Below, piece by piece: positions 26,856-33,981 of a stretch of 64,000 nucleotides of DNA; position 1 is the first letter of the stretch, and the number at the start of each line of letters is the position of its first letter. Source of the stretch: JAGWAJ01 sp965215155 (GTDB lineage: Bacteria > Acidobacteriota > Vicinamibacteria > Vicinamibacterales > UBA8438). The notes under the pieces were generated by a model. The model worked only from the letters and a program-made list of their open reading frames with translations, ran no database searches and had not been told where the DNA came from. The position numbers and the translations under genes were made by a program. The stretch lies in the NCBI GenBank assembly GCA_965215155.1, contig CBDCCY010000004.1:3534001-3598000 (forward strand), given 5' to 3'.

Positions 26856-26994
26856 GCATCGTCGGCCAGGACAGGATCCGCACGTGCTCGCCGGGCTCAA
26901 GGCGCGGTCGCTGCGCTCCCGCCCCCGCTGCGCGGGGCTGCGGCCCTGACCCCGGCTCCGCGCGCGCTCCACGGCAGCAATTGTCCGACGATGC
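26856..26994. repeat. Palindrome-bounded 139-bp repeat, relative of 9368-9508
   Basis: Ends GCATCGTCGGCCA (26856-26868) and the complement of GCATCGTCGGACA (26982-26994). The core shares CGTG(T)GCTCGCCG, CCGCCCCCGCTGCGCGGGG and CCGGCTCCGCGCG with the element in the ISL3 leader. Confidence 0.55.
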
Positions 26995-27280
26995 CAGACC
27001 CTCGACTCCCGCCAGACGAGGATCTCGCCACGACTCCGCCGTAGCGCCACATCGTGGCCCCGACCGAAACGACCTCGGCGCGCTGGTCGAGGCACCCTGC
27101 CGTTGAAACGGGCCACGGCACGAACGGACCACGGACAGCAGGCTCGTCACGGAGATCGAGAACGGGAGAGCCTCGAACGAGAGCACCGGGGGGGAGAAGA
27201 TCCGAGCGGGCGGCGACGAGACGGGCGGGGGCGGTCGGGCGGACGATCAGGGAGACACGAACGAGCGGCCCGGAAACAGG

Positions 27281-27360
27281 CTGGCTCCCGACTTGGTGGT
27301 CGGGAGCCAGCATACCCAATGTCCGACATTGGGCTGGCGAGGGGACGCTGCGCGTCCCCT
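27281..27360. repeat. Three consecutive perfect hairpins
   Basis: CTGGCTCCCGAC/GTCGGGAGCCAG (27281-27310, loop 6), CCCAATGTC/GACATTGGG (27315-27333, loop 1) and AGGGGACGC/GCGTCCCCT (27340-27360, loop 3) follow one another with 4-6 bp gaps. They lie 87 bp past the 3' end of the minus-strand integrase and have no T-tracts. The 285 bases before them hold nothing I recognise. Confidence 0.6.
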
Positions 27361-27446
27361 TCGATCCCCTGGCTGCCGGCCGCGCCAGACCGGCGCTCCC
27401 GGTGGTGGTTCGGCTCGTCGCCGACCACCTGCATCGCGCCGTCGCG

Positions 27447-28400
27447 TCAGCGCCGCGTCGAGCCGGCTGCCCGGCACTCGCCGTCGAGGTAGGCGCCCCA
27501 GTCGTTCATGAGCCGCCGCCGCCGCTCGAACAGGTCCGAGCGGGCGTAGGCCGCCTCGACCGGATTCTGGACCATGTGCGCCAGCGCCGCCTCGATGACC
27601 TCGCGCGGGTGGTCCGTCTCCTCGGCCGCCCAGTCCCGGAACGACGAACGGAAGCCATGTGGCGCGCAGGCGATGCCGCAGCGTTTCAGCAGCCGGCGGA
27701 ACCGCATGACATCCAGCGGCCGGCCGCCGCCGGGACTGAACACCAGCGGCCCGGCGTGGCCGAGCGTCCGCGCCTCGCCGAGGATCTCCGCCGCCCTGCC
27801 GCACAGCGGCACCCGGTGGTCGCGCTTCATCTTCATCCGCTGGGCCGAGAGGGTCCACACGCGGCCGGCCGTGTCCATCTCGTCCCATCTCGCCCCGCGC
27901 ACCTCGCCCGAGCGGGCGGCAGTGAGCACCAGGAACTCGAACGCCAGCTTGTCGACCGGCTGCTTGCGGGACGCGCGGACCGCCGCCAGCGCGGCGGCGA
28001 CCTCGCGGTGCGGCAGCGCCCGCATGTGCTCGACGATGTTGCGCTGGGGGCCGAGCACCGGCCGCACCCGGCCGGCGGGGTTGTCGTTGCGCAGGTTCAT
28101 CGCGATGGCCCACTCCAGCACCGCGTGGATGCGCTGCCGGACGGCCTTGGCGATGACCGGCTTGGCGTGCCAGATGGGCGAGAGGATCGCCAGCACGTCG
28201 GCGCTCTCGACCTCCGACACCGGCCGGGTGCCGATGCGGGGGAAGGCGTAGCGCCGGAGGCTGTTGCGCCAGGCCCGGACCTGCTCGGCGTTCTTCCAGC
28301 CGGCCTGCTTCTGCTCGACCACGGCGGCGGCGGCCTCGGCGAAGGTGGGCATGCTCTGGAGGCGGCGCTTCTCGGCCAACATGTAGAGCGCTGTAACATG
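27447..28400 (-). pseudogene. P4-type tyrosine integrase, catalytic part without its N-terminal domain (int A)
   Basis: From LAEKRRLQSMPTFAEAAAAV the protein is collinear with int B at 30168-31382: core-binding domain, then catalytic residues in TAARSGEVRGARWDE (R), HGFRSSFRDWAAEE (HxxR), IEAALAHMVQ (H) and VEAAYARSDLF (Y). The arm-binding DUF4102 domain, about 100 residues, is missing; upstream codons (28401-28748) do not resemble any integrase. The breakpoint matches that of the N-terminal fragment at 31520-31840. Possibly inactive through loss of the arm-binding domain and its promoter. Confidence 0.8.
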
Positions 28401-28656
28401 TTGCACCATAAAGACTTGCCGCCATACCAGTGATTGCGTTCCCTCAAGCTGTCCCTCGTTCTGAACGGGATGGCGTAGCGCCGTACCGGCCGGAGCTAGA
28501 CGAGCGCGGATCGGAACCCGTCCGTCCCGCCGGCCGGTCGTCGCGCCCGGTCCCGCCGGCCGCAGCCCTGTGCACGCGTCGGGTTGGGACAAGTCAAGCC
28601 TGGGCCGGCCAGTGGTCGATGGCCGGACGGATACGGACGGCCATAGCCAGCCCTGA

Positions 28657-28741
28657 GCCGGCGCGAGCGGCGTGTCACCCTGCAAGGGCCGGAGCGCAGC
28701 GGAGGAGGCGCGCAGCGTCTTGACACGCCGCTCGCAGAGGC
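28657..28741. repeat. Long hairpin repeat, copy 2
   Basis: The core arms GCGAGCGGCGTGTCA (28663-28677) and TGACACGCCGCTCGC (28721-28735) are perfectly complementary over 15 bp; a weaker outer extension reaches 28657 and 28741. The 43-base loop contains GGAGCGCAGCGGAGGAGG. Its right arm begins the first of two 39-bp direct repeats (28717-28755). Confidence 0.65.
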
Positions 28742-28829
28742 TATCCACGCGCGTTCATTTGAGTAGCGTTACGTAACGGCGCTTGATCGAGTCTTGACAC
28801 GCCCCTCGCAGAGGCTGTCCACGCGCGTT
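28717..28829. repeat. Pair of 39-bp direct repeats around a 12-bp palindrome
   Basis: 28717-28755 and 28791-28829 agree at all but two positions; each starts GTCTTGACACGCC and ends CCACGCGCGTT. Midway lies CGTTACGTAACG (28767-28778). Each repeat also contains a TTGACA with TATCCA or TGTCCA 16 bp downstream, so promoter or operator roles are possible, as is a recombination site. Confidence 0.6.
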
Positions 28830-28887
28830 GGCGGGCGCCGTGCGACCGGCGCCGGCCGCGGACGACGGAGCGACGCTTCGACGCCAG

Positions 28888-29214
28888 CTACTCGGACAAC
28901 GGCGGCGGCGCCGGCAGGGCCGGGTCCCGGTTGATCAGCTCCTTCAGCTCCTTGCCGGACGTGAAGTAGGCGACGTGCTTCGACGGCACGTCCACCCGGT
29001 CGCCGTCCTGGGGTTGCGGCCCCGGCGCGGCGCGCGCCGCCGGAGACGGAAACTGCCGAAGCCGCGGACTTCGACCTTCTCCCCGTGGCGGAGCGCCTCG
29101 GCGATGCTGTCGAACAGGGTGTCGACGATGATCTCGGCGCGCTTCTTCGTGAGGCCGGCGGCGTCGGCCACCTCCTCGACGAGCGCCGCCTTCCGTCAGG
29201 GTGCCTTCGGACAC
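28888..29214 (-). pseudogene. HU/IHF-family DNA-binding protein with two frameshifts
   Basis: From GTG 29214 the segments VSEGTLT, ADAAGLTKKRAEIIVDTLFD, GEKVEVRGFGSFRLRRR and GDRVDVPSKHVAYFTSGKEL appear in changing frames and match the intact gene at 25702-26034. An extra G follows the LT codons near 29192, and a G is missing in the RTGD codons near 29013. The gene is inverted relative to the adjacent structured block when compared with copy A. If the frameshifts are real, it is dead. Confidence 0.8.
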
Positions 29215-29255
29215 GGGCAGAGCATGGCAGCCGGCCCGTGCAGGCGCTGCAAGCG

Positions 29256-29590
29256 CCTGTTCCCCCTTCCCGGAGGGACAATTCCAGGGGAGCGACCGCG
29301 ACCCCGCAGGTGTGACGGAGGAACACCTGCGGGGGCCGGAAACCGGCAGGTTTCCGCGTGGTCGCTCCCCTACTCCCACCCGACCCTTTTGTCTGTACGT
29401 GGGGGCGGGTTTGTGATGTGGGAATCTGTTGATATGAAAGGACTTGGCTGGTTGCTGGATGTAAGTTGAGGTGTGACTGGGGGTGTAAGTTCGGCCGCCT
29501 ATCCTCCTTACACCCTTACTGCGGCACCATCGGTGTAAGTTCGCCTCGGTCCTGGCTGTGATCGGGCGGCGGAGTGGATCACACTCTCGT
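29256..29590 (+). repeat. Conserved structured non-coding block, copy B
   Basis: Collinear with 26069-26400. Repeat motifs: ATGTAAGTTG (29459), GTGTAAGTTC (29483, 29533) and inverted TTACACC (29508), with the same spacing as copy A. The terminal TGTGATC...GATCACA hairpin is at 29557-29583. The 165 bp that follow hold no gene. Confidence 0.8.
29286..29371. ncRNA. Candidate three-way-junction structured element, copy B
   Basis: Outer stem AGGGGAGCGACC (29286-29297) with GGTCGCTCCCCT (29360-29371), perfect over 12 pairs. First inner stem 29300-29313 with 29323-29336 (13 of 14 pairs), loop GACGGAGGA as in copy A. Second inner stem GGAAACC (29338-29344) with GGTTTCC (29349-29355), loop GGCA. Confidence 0.6.
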
Positions 29591-29754
29591 CCCGTTCCCA
29601 GTCTCCATCGTCGTCCCTTCGTGACCTCGATTCTCATCCCGCGCCCGGTCTCCGTCACGTTCGCCGCGTCCGTTCCCGTTGATCTCCGTGACCGCCGTCT
29701 CCCAACCGGATCGGTAGCACGAGTCTTGCGCTCGCCGAGGCGGCGCCTCCCATC

Positions 29755-30133
29755 CGTTTACGCGTTTACCGTTTCCACAGGGGGGGGTGGAAACGCGTAA
29801 ACGGTAAACGCATCTCCGCGACTCCGTTCCGCTGCTCTGGCTCGTATCACTGGACCCACTGTACCCGAGGGCTCGGAGCTGGCGTGTTCGACCGTGGGTT
29901 CGAGGGACGTGGTGGGCTGCCGGTCCGTCCACGGGCCGGAAGCTGGCTTCCGGCCCGTAGTTGCCCCAACACCACGCCGGCGGCCGGTGTGGTTCGCCTC
30001 GCCAGGCGATTTCCTCGATTTCCCCAATGGAAACAAGCCGGAAGCGCACCGGAACTCGACGGGAAGCGCAACTCGATTTCCATTTCCACGATTTCCCCCC
30101 TGGGGGGTGGGCGGAAATGGAAATGGAAATCGA
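29755..30133. repeat. Hairpin-rich non-coding stretch downstream of integrase B
   Basis: No gene is supported in this 380-bp stretch. It holds GTTTCCAC/GTGGAAAC flanked by repeated GTTTACGCG-type sequence (29755-29810), a 13-bp perfect stem ending ACGGGCCGGAAGC/GCTTCCGGCCCGT (29931-29958), and TCGATTTCCATTTCC (30073-30087) pairing with 30119-30133 around CCCCCC-T-GGGGGG (30095-30107). Confidence 0.6.
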
Positions 30134-30167
30134 ACCGCGGCGGTCGTGGCCAACTCGCTGATCGCCA

Positions 30168-31382
30168 TCACGGCCGACCCCGATCGACGTAGGCCGCCCA
30201 GTCGTTCATCAGAGTCCGCCGCCGCTCGAACAGGTCCGACCTTGCGTACGCCGCCTCGACCTTGTTGCCGACCGCGTGCGCCAGCGCGGCCTCGATGACC
30301 TCGCGCGGATGGTCGGTCTCCTCGGCCGCCCAGTCCCGGAACGAGGACCGGAAGCCGTGCACCACGGCTGGGATCCGAAGACGCTGGAGCGGCTTCCGCA
30401 GCGTCCTGTTGGCGAGCACCTTGCCACCCTTGCCCGGAAACACCAGCGGATACCGGCCGGCACCGAGCGTCCGCGCGGCGTCGAGGATCTCGAGCGCCCG
30501 CCGACAGAGCGGGACCCGATGGTCGCGCTTCATCTTCATCCGGGAGGCCGGGACGGTCCAGACGTGGCCCGCCACGTCCACCTCGTCCCATCGCGCCCCG
30601 CAGACCTCGCCCGAGCGCGCCGCGGTGAGCACGAGGAACTCGAACCCCAGCCGCACGAAAGGCGACCCCGCCGACGAGTCGCGGACGGCCGCCACGGCCG
30701 CGGGGACCTCCCGGTGCGGCAGCGCTCGCATGTGCTGCACGACCGCGAGCTGCGCGCCGAGCACCCGGCCCACTCGGTCGCAAGGGTTATCGGTCCGGAA
30801 CTCCATGACCACGGCCCACTCCAGCACGGCCGCGACCCGCTGCCGGACGGACTTGGCGGTCGCCGCCCGCGTGTGCCAGATGGGCGACAGGATGGCCAGC
30901 ACGTCGGCGCTGTTGACCTCGGCGACGGGCCGGGCGCCGATGTGCGGGAAGGCGTAGCGGGCCAGGCTGTTGCGCCACTGCCGGTGTTCGCTGGCGTTGC
31001 GCCAGCCGGGCCGCTTCTGCTCGATGAGGCGTTCGGCGGCCTCGGCGAAGGTCGGCATGCCCTGGAGGCGGCGGCGGTCGGCGAGCGGGTCGCCGCCGGA
31101 GCGGGCGAGCTTTCGGTTGGCGAGGGCCTGCTCGCGGGCCTCGGCTAGCGAGACGAGATCGACGCTGCCGAGTCCGAGTTCGCGGCGCCGGCCGCGGATG
31201 ACGAGGCGCTGGGTCCAGCTGCGCGCCCCGGTGGGCTGGACGAAGAGGTACAGGCCCTGTCCGTCGGCGTGTCGTCCGGGCGGCGCGGAGCGGATGAAGG
31301 GGGCGGTGAGGGCGTTGCGGGGATGGCGTCCTCGGCGCTTGGTGCGGCGGGGGGTGGCGGGCGTGCTGGTGTCAACATCCAT
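30168..31382 (-). CDS. P4-type tyrosine integrase, full length (int B)
   Basis: ATG 31382 gives 404 residues. Residues 20-105 form the DUF4102 arm-binding domain (GLYLFVQPTGARSWTQRLVI, GRRRELGLGSVDLVSLAEAR). The core-binding domain follows at 115-210. The catalytic domain shows R in TAARSGEVCGARWDEV, HxxR in HGFRSSFRDWAAEE, H in IEAALAHAVGN and Y in VEAAYARSDLFERR. It would integrate or excise a genetic island. A sigma70-like promoter lies directly upstream and an att-like motif 59 bp beyond it. The only apparently intact integrase of the three here. No tRNA gene is visible beside it, unusual for this type, though the other island end may lie elsewhere. Confidence 0.92.
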   Translation of the reverse strand: MDVDTSTPATPRRTKRRGRHPRNALTAPFIRSAPPGRHADGQGLYLFVQPTGARSWTQRLVIRGRRRELGLGSVDLVSLAEAREQALANRKLARSGGDPLADRRRLQGMPTFAEAAERLIEQKRPGWRNASEHRQWRNSLARYAFPHIGARPVAEVNSADVLAILSPIWHTRAATAKSVRQRVAAVLEWAVVMEFRTDNPCDRVGRVLGAQLAVVQHMRALPHREVPAAVAAVRDSSAGSPFVRLGFEFLVLTAARSGEVCGARWDEVDVAGHVWTVPASRMKMKRDHRVPLCRRALEILDAARTLGAGRYPLVFPGKGGKVLANRTLRKPLQRLRIPAVVHGFRSSFRDWAAEETDHPREVIEAALAHAVGNKVEAAYARSDLFERRRTLMNDWAAYVDRGRP

Positions 31383-31388
31383 TCCACC

Positions 31389-31417
31389 ATTGTAGGCGAG
31401 AAGTGGCGGGATGTCGA
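31389..31417 (-). promoter_or_regulatory. Sigma70-like promoter of integrase B
   Basis: On the minus strand TCGACA (31417-31412), a 17-bp spacer and TACAAT (31394-31389), only 6 bp before the ATG, so transcripts would be almost leaderless. Confidence 0.5.
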
Positions 31418-31452
31418 GGGACGGCGCGGCCGGTTCGGCGCGCCCGAAGTGT

Positions 31453-31470
31453 GCAATAAACGATTACCAC
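31453..31470. other. Possible attachment-site motif upstream of integrase B
   Basis: GCAATAAACGATTACCAC in an AT-rich island within GC-rich DNA. A related motif, GCAATAAATTACTACT, lies at 33909-33924; the two are 58-59 bp upstream of matching -10 boxes. Confidence 0.3.
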
Positions 31471-31519
31471 TCATATATTTATGGACTTACTGGCACGGCA
31501 GTGAACACCAGCGGACGAT

Positions 31520-31840
31520 CTAGAGCCGTTGGTTCTCGGAGAGGGGGTCGCCGCCGGAGCGGGCGAGCTTGCGGTTGGCGAGCGCCAGTTCGCGGGCCTC
31601 GGCGAGGGTGACGAGCCCTGCGGCGCCGAGCCCGAGTTCGCGGCGGCGTCCGCGGATGACGATGCGCTGGATCCAGCTTCGCGTTCCGGTGGGCTGGACG
31701 AACAGGTACAGGCCGTTGCCGTCGGCGTGCCTGCCGGGCGGGGCGGAACGGACGAAGGCGGCCGAGAGGGCCTTTTCGGGATGGCGTCCTCGGCGCTTGG
31801 TTCTGCGGGGTGCGGCGACGATTTCGGCTACAACATCCAT
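31520..31840 (-). pseudogene. P4-type integrase N-terminal fragment (int C)
   Basis: ATG 31840 gives 106 residues that match the DUF4102 arm-binding domain of int B (SAPPGRHADGNGLYLFVQPT, GRRRELGLGAAGLVTLAEAR) and stop at GGDPLSENQRL followed by TAG. The rest of the integrase is absent here, but int A begins at the equivalent residue (LAEKRRL). Its start codon lies about 15 bp past the group II intron, which separates it from a good -10 box. Confidence 0.8.
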
Positions 31841-31854
31841 TGGTAGATCTCACT

Positions 31855-33836
31855 GGGCACCGGGCGGCGGTACCGACCGGCTGAAAGCAAGACCCCCGTT
31901 CAAACCGTGCGTGCGGATTTCCCGCACACGGCTTACCAGGTGGACTTCAGGTCGCAGCATGCACCACCCCCGGATACCGAATCGTGCCGCGCAGGCGGAC
32001 GAGCCCCAGGGCCTCGAAGAACGGACGACGCCAAGCCCGCGCCCGACCAGCCACCAGACGAGCCCCCGCACGCTTGAGAAGCAAGCCGCGCAGACGCCCA
32101 GCCACGTAGTCGTCGAGCTGTACGAAGTGGGTCGCCGCATTGCCGGTCCGGAAATACTGCCCCCACCCGCGAAGGACCCGGTTCACGTCCGCGATGACCA
32201 GACGCAGGTCCGTGTGGCAGCGGCCCCGAGGGGTCAGCGCCCGCACGCGGGCGCGCACCTGCTTCATCGCACGTCGAGACGGCCAGCGGTGCAGGAAATA
32301 CACCCGTCGCCGCTTGCGGGCCCAGATGGGACCGCTCATGCGCTTGTGCAGATGACACCCCAGGAAATCGAAGCCTTCACGGCCGTCTGTCAGGTCGACC
32401 ACCCGCGTCTTCTCCGGATGCAGCTCCAGCCCGAGGCGGGCCAGCACCAGGCCCACCCGCTCCCGAGCCGTCTCGACCGCCGCCTTCGTATCGCACATCA
32501 CCACGAAGTCGTCGGCGTAACGCACCAGCGTACCCAGGTGCGCCCACCGGTCCTCCCAGACCCGGTCGAGCACATGCAGGAAGATGTTCGACAAGAGCGG
32601 CGAGATGACGCCCCCCTGCGGAGTCCCCGCCAGGGTCCGATGCACCCGCCCCTCGTCCATCACTCCCGCCGCCAGCCACAGCCGTAGCAGACGAAGGACT
32701 CGCCGGTCCGACACCCGCTGGCGCACCAGCGTCAGCAACTTCGCGTGGTCGATGCTGCTGAAGTAGTCGCAGATGTCGGCGTCCAGCACGTGGCTGCCCC
32801 CGCGCGCCCCGCGGACGCGAAGGACCTCCAGCGCCTGCGTCGCGCTCCGCTTCGGTCGAAACCCATACGACGAATCGCGGAAATCCGCCTCGAAGATGGG
32901 GCTCAACACCAGCGTCGCGGCCATCTGCGCCACCCGGTCACGGACCGTCGGTATCCCCAGCGGTCGTCGTCGGCCATCGGCCTTGGGAATGTACCGCCGA
33001 AGGACCAGCTGCGGCCGATACGTCCCCGCGCGCAACGCCGCGCCGAGTTCCCGCAGGAACTCATCGACACCGCGCTGCTCAATCTCGGCCAGCGTCTCGG
33101 AATCGACACCCGCCGAGCCACGATTCCGCTTGACACGCCGCCACGCCTCCCGGAGGACGTCATCCCTCCAGATCCGGTCCATCAGGGCGTGGAAGCGCCG
33201 CTTCGGGGACCGCTTGGCCGCGGCCCACAGGCGTCGTTGCAATTGGCGCACTTGGTCGAGAGGCGGACGCCTCCCGGGGGAGTTGGGTCCGGTCTCGCCG
33301 GCCATGCCCTCGCGCGTCCTTGCGCCCACGCCGTGTCCACCGCAGGGGCCCTTCCCTCCGGCCGCGTTCTGCTGCACGGCCCTCCGCAGTACTATGGCCC
33401 CCTCGGACTCCCGCTGCGCCGCGCCCGCTTTCACCTTCGGCTTATGCGGGCCGCGCTGCCCCGACCCGGGCCGCGCAGACGGGCCTCTCGTGTTCCGTCC
33501 CTCTCCGTGTCCGCGTGCTGCGCCCCATACCCCGCCGAGACCTCCCGCGCGTACACCGCCGGACCGGGGCGCGGGAGACATGGCCTTCGCCGTGAGATGA
33601 GCGGCTCGGCTCTCGGATTGTGAATGTGTCGAGGCTGCAGGCTTCACTTCATGTTGCGGCCCGCGGACTTGCTCCCTCCGAAGAGGCTTCTGACACCCCG
33701 CTCGGGCCACGGCCGTCTCCGGTCGTGCCTGGGGTCTGCTACTCGGCGCTCCGGCGCTTACCGAGGCGGGACTTGCACCCGCTGGAGAAGAACAGCGTGA
33801 CGCAGCCGGTCTCCCGCCCGCGTCGGCACGACGCAC
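31855..33836 (-). mobile_element. Group II intron encoding a reverse transcriptase
   Basis: The 5' end GTGCGTCGTGCCGACG starts at 33836 (GUGYG consensus). A GCGGGTGCAAGTCCCGCC hairpin follows in the leader. Domain V lies at about 31902-31937 (TAAGCCGTGTGCGGGAAA, TCCGCACGCACGGTTT), then a domain VI stem and a probable 3' end in GATCTAC near 31855 (plus or minus a few bases). The intron interrupts the leader between a -10 box and the ATG of the int C fragment. Confidence 0.8.
31947..33305 (-). CDS. Group II intron reverse transcriptase/maturase
   Basis: ATG 33305 (MAGETGPNSPGRRPP) gives 452 residues; codons further upstream belong to intron RNA. RT blocks: NRGSAGVDSETLAEIE, YRPQLVLRRYIPKADGRRRP, LGIPTVRDRVAQMA, DADICDYFSSIDH, GTPQGGVISPLLSNIFLHVL and the catalytic LVRYADDFVVMCD. 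A maturase (X) region follows from about residue 330 (GRCHTDLRLVIADVNRVLRG, WGQYFRTGNAATHF). No HNH endonuclease domain is present, as in class C and related introns that insert using other routes. All RT motifs look intact. Confidence 0.93.
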   Translation of the reverse strand: MAGETGPNSPGRRPPLDQVRQLQRRLWAAAKRSPKRRFHALMDRIWRDDVLREAWRRVKRNRGSAGVDSETLAEIEQRGVDEFLRELGAALRAGTYRPQLVLRRYIPKADGRRRPLGIPTVRDRVAQMAATLVLSPIFEADFRDSSYGFRPKRSATQALEVLRVRGARGGSHVLDADICDYFSSIDHAKLLTLVRQRVSDRRVLRLLRLWLAAGVMDEGRVHRTLAGTPQGGVISPLLSNIFLHVLDRVWEDRWAHLGTLVRYADDFVVMCDTKAAVETARERVGLVLARLGLELHPEKTRVVDLTDGREGFDFLGCHLHKRMSGPIWARKRRRVYFLHRWPSRRAMKQVRARVRALTPRGRCHTDLRLVIADVNRVLRGWGQYFRTGNAATHFVQLDDYVAGRLRGLLLKRAGARLVAGRARAWRRPFFEALGLVRLRGTIRYPGVVHAAT

Positions 33837-33845
33837 CATCCCCCC

Positions 33846-33874
33846 ATTATATGCAGGAATGGGCCGGATTGCAC
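33846..33874 (-). promoter_or_regulatory. Sigma70-like promoter upstream of the intron
   Basis: On the minus strand GTGCAA (33874-33869), a 17-bp spacer and a consensus TATAAT (33851-33846). The intron begins 10 bp downstream, so transcription would enter the intron and then the integrase C fragment. Confidence 0.45.
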
Positions 33875-33908
33875 GCTACGTTCTGACCGGATCCGATCAC
33901 GAGTTGGA

Positions 33909-33924
33909 GCAATAAATTACTACT
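33909..33924. other. Possible attachment-site motif beyond the intron promoter
   Basis: GCAATAAATTACTACT, followed by AGTC and AGTAGT to give a small inverted repeat. Similar in sequence and in distance from the -10 box to 31453-31470. Confidence 0.3.
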
Positions 33925-33981
33925 AGTCAGTAGTTTACATGCATATGAGCACGGCCATGGACTCTGGCGGACACCCACTGG

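Noticed and set aside
27447..28748. Full 433-residue integrase from ATG 28748
   Set aside because: The first 115 residues have no integrase similarity; the homologous part begins near 28400.
30168..31382. Integron integrase and attC array
   Set aside because: The recombinase has a DUF4102 domain typical of P4-type island integrases and lacks the integron-specific insert; the hairpins lack attC core ends.
31383..33980. tRNA gene as integration target
   Set aside because: No cloverleaf or TPsiC-like GGTTCGAATCC sequence found near the integrases.
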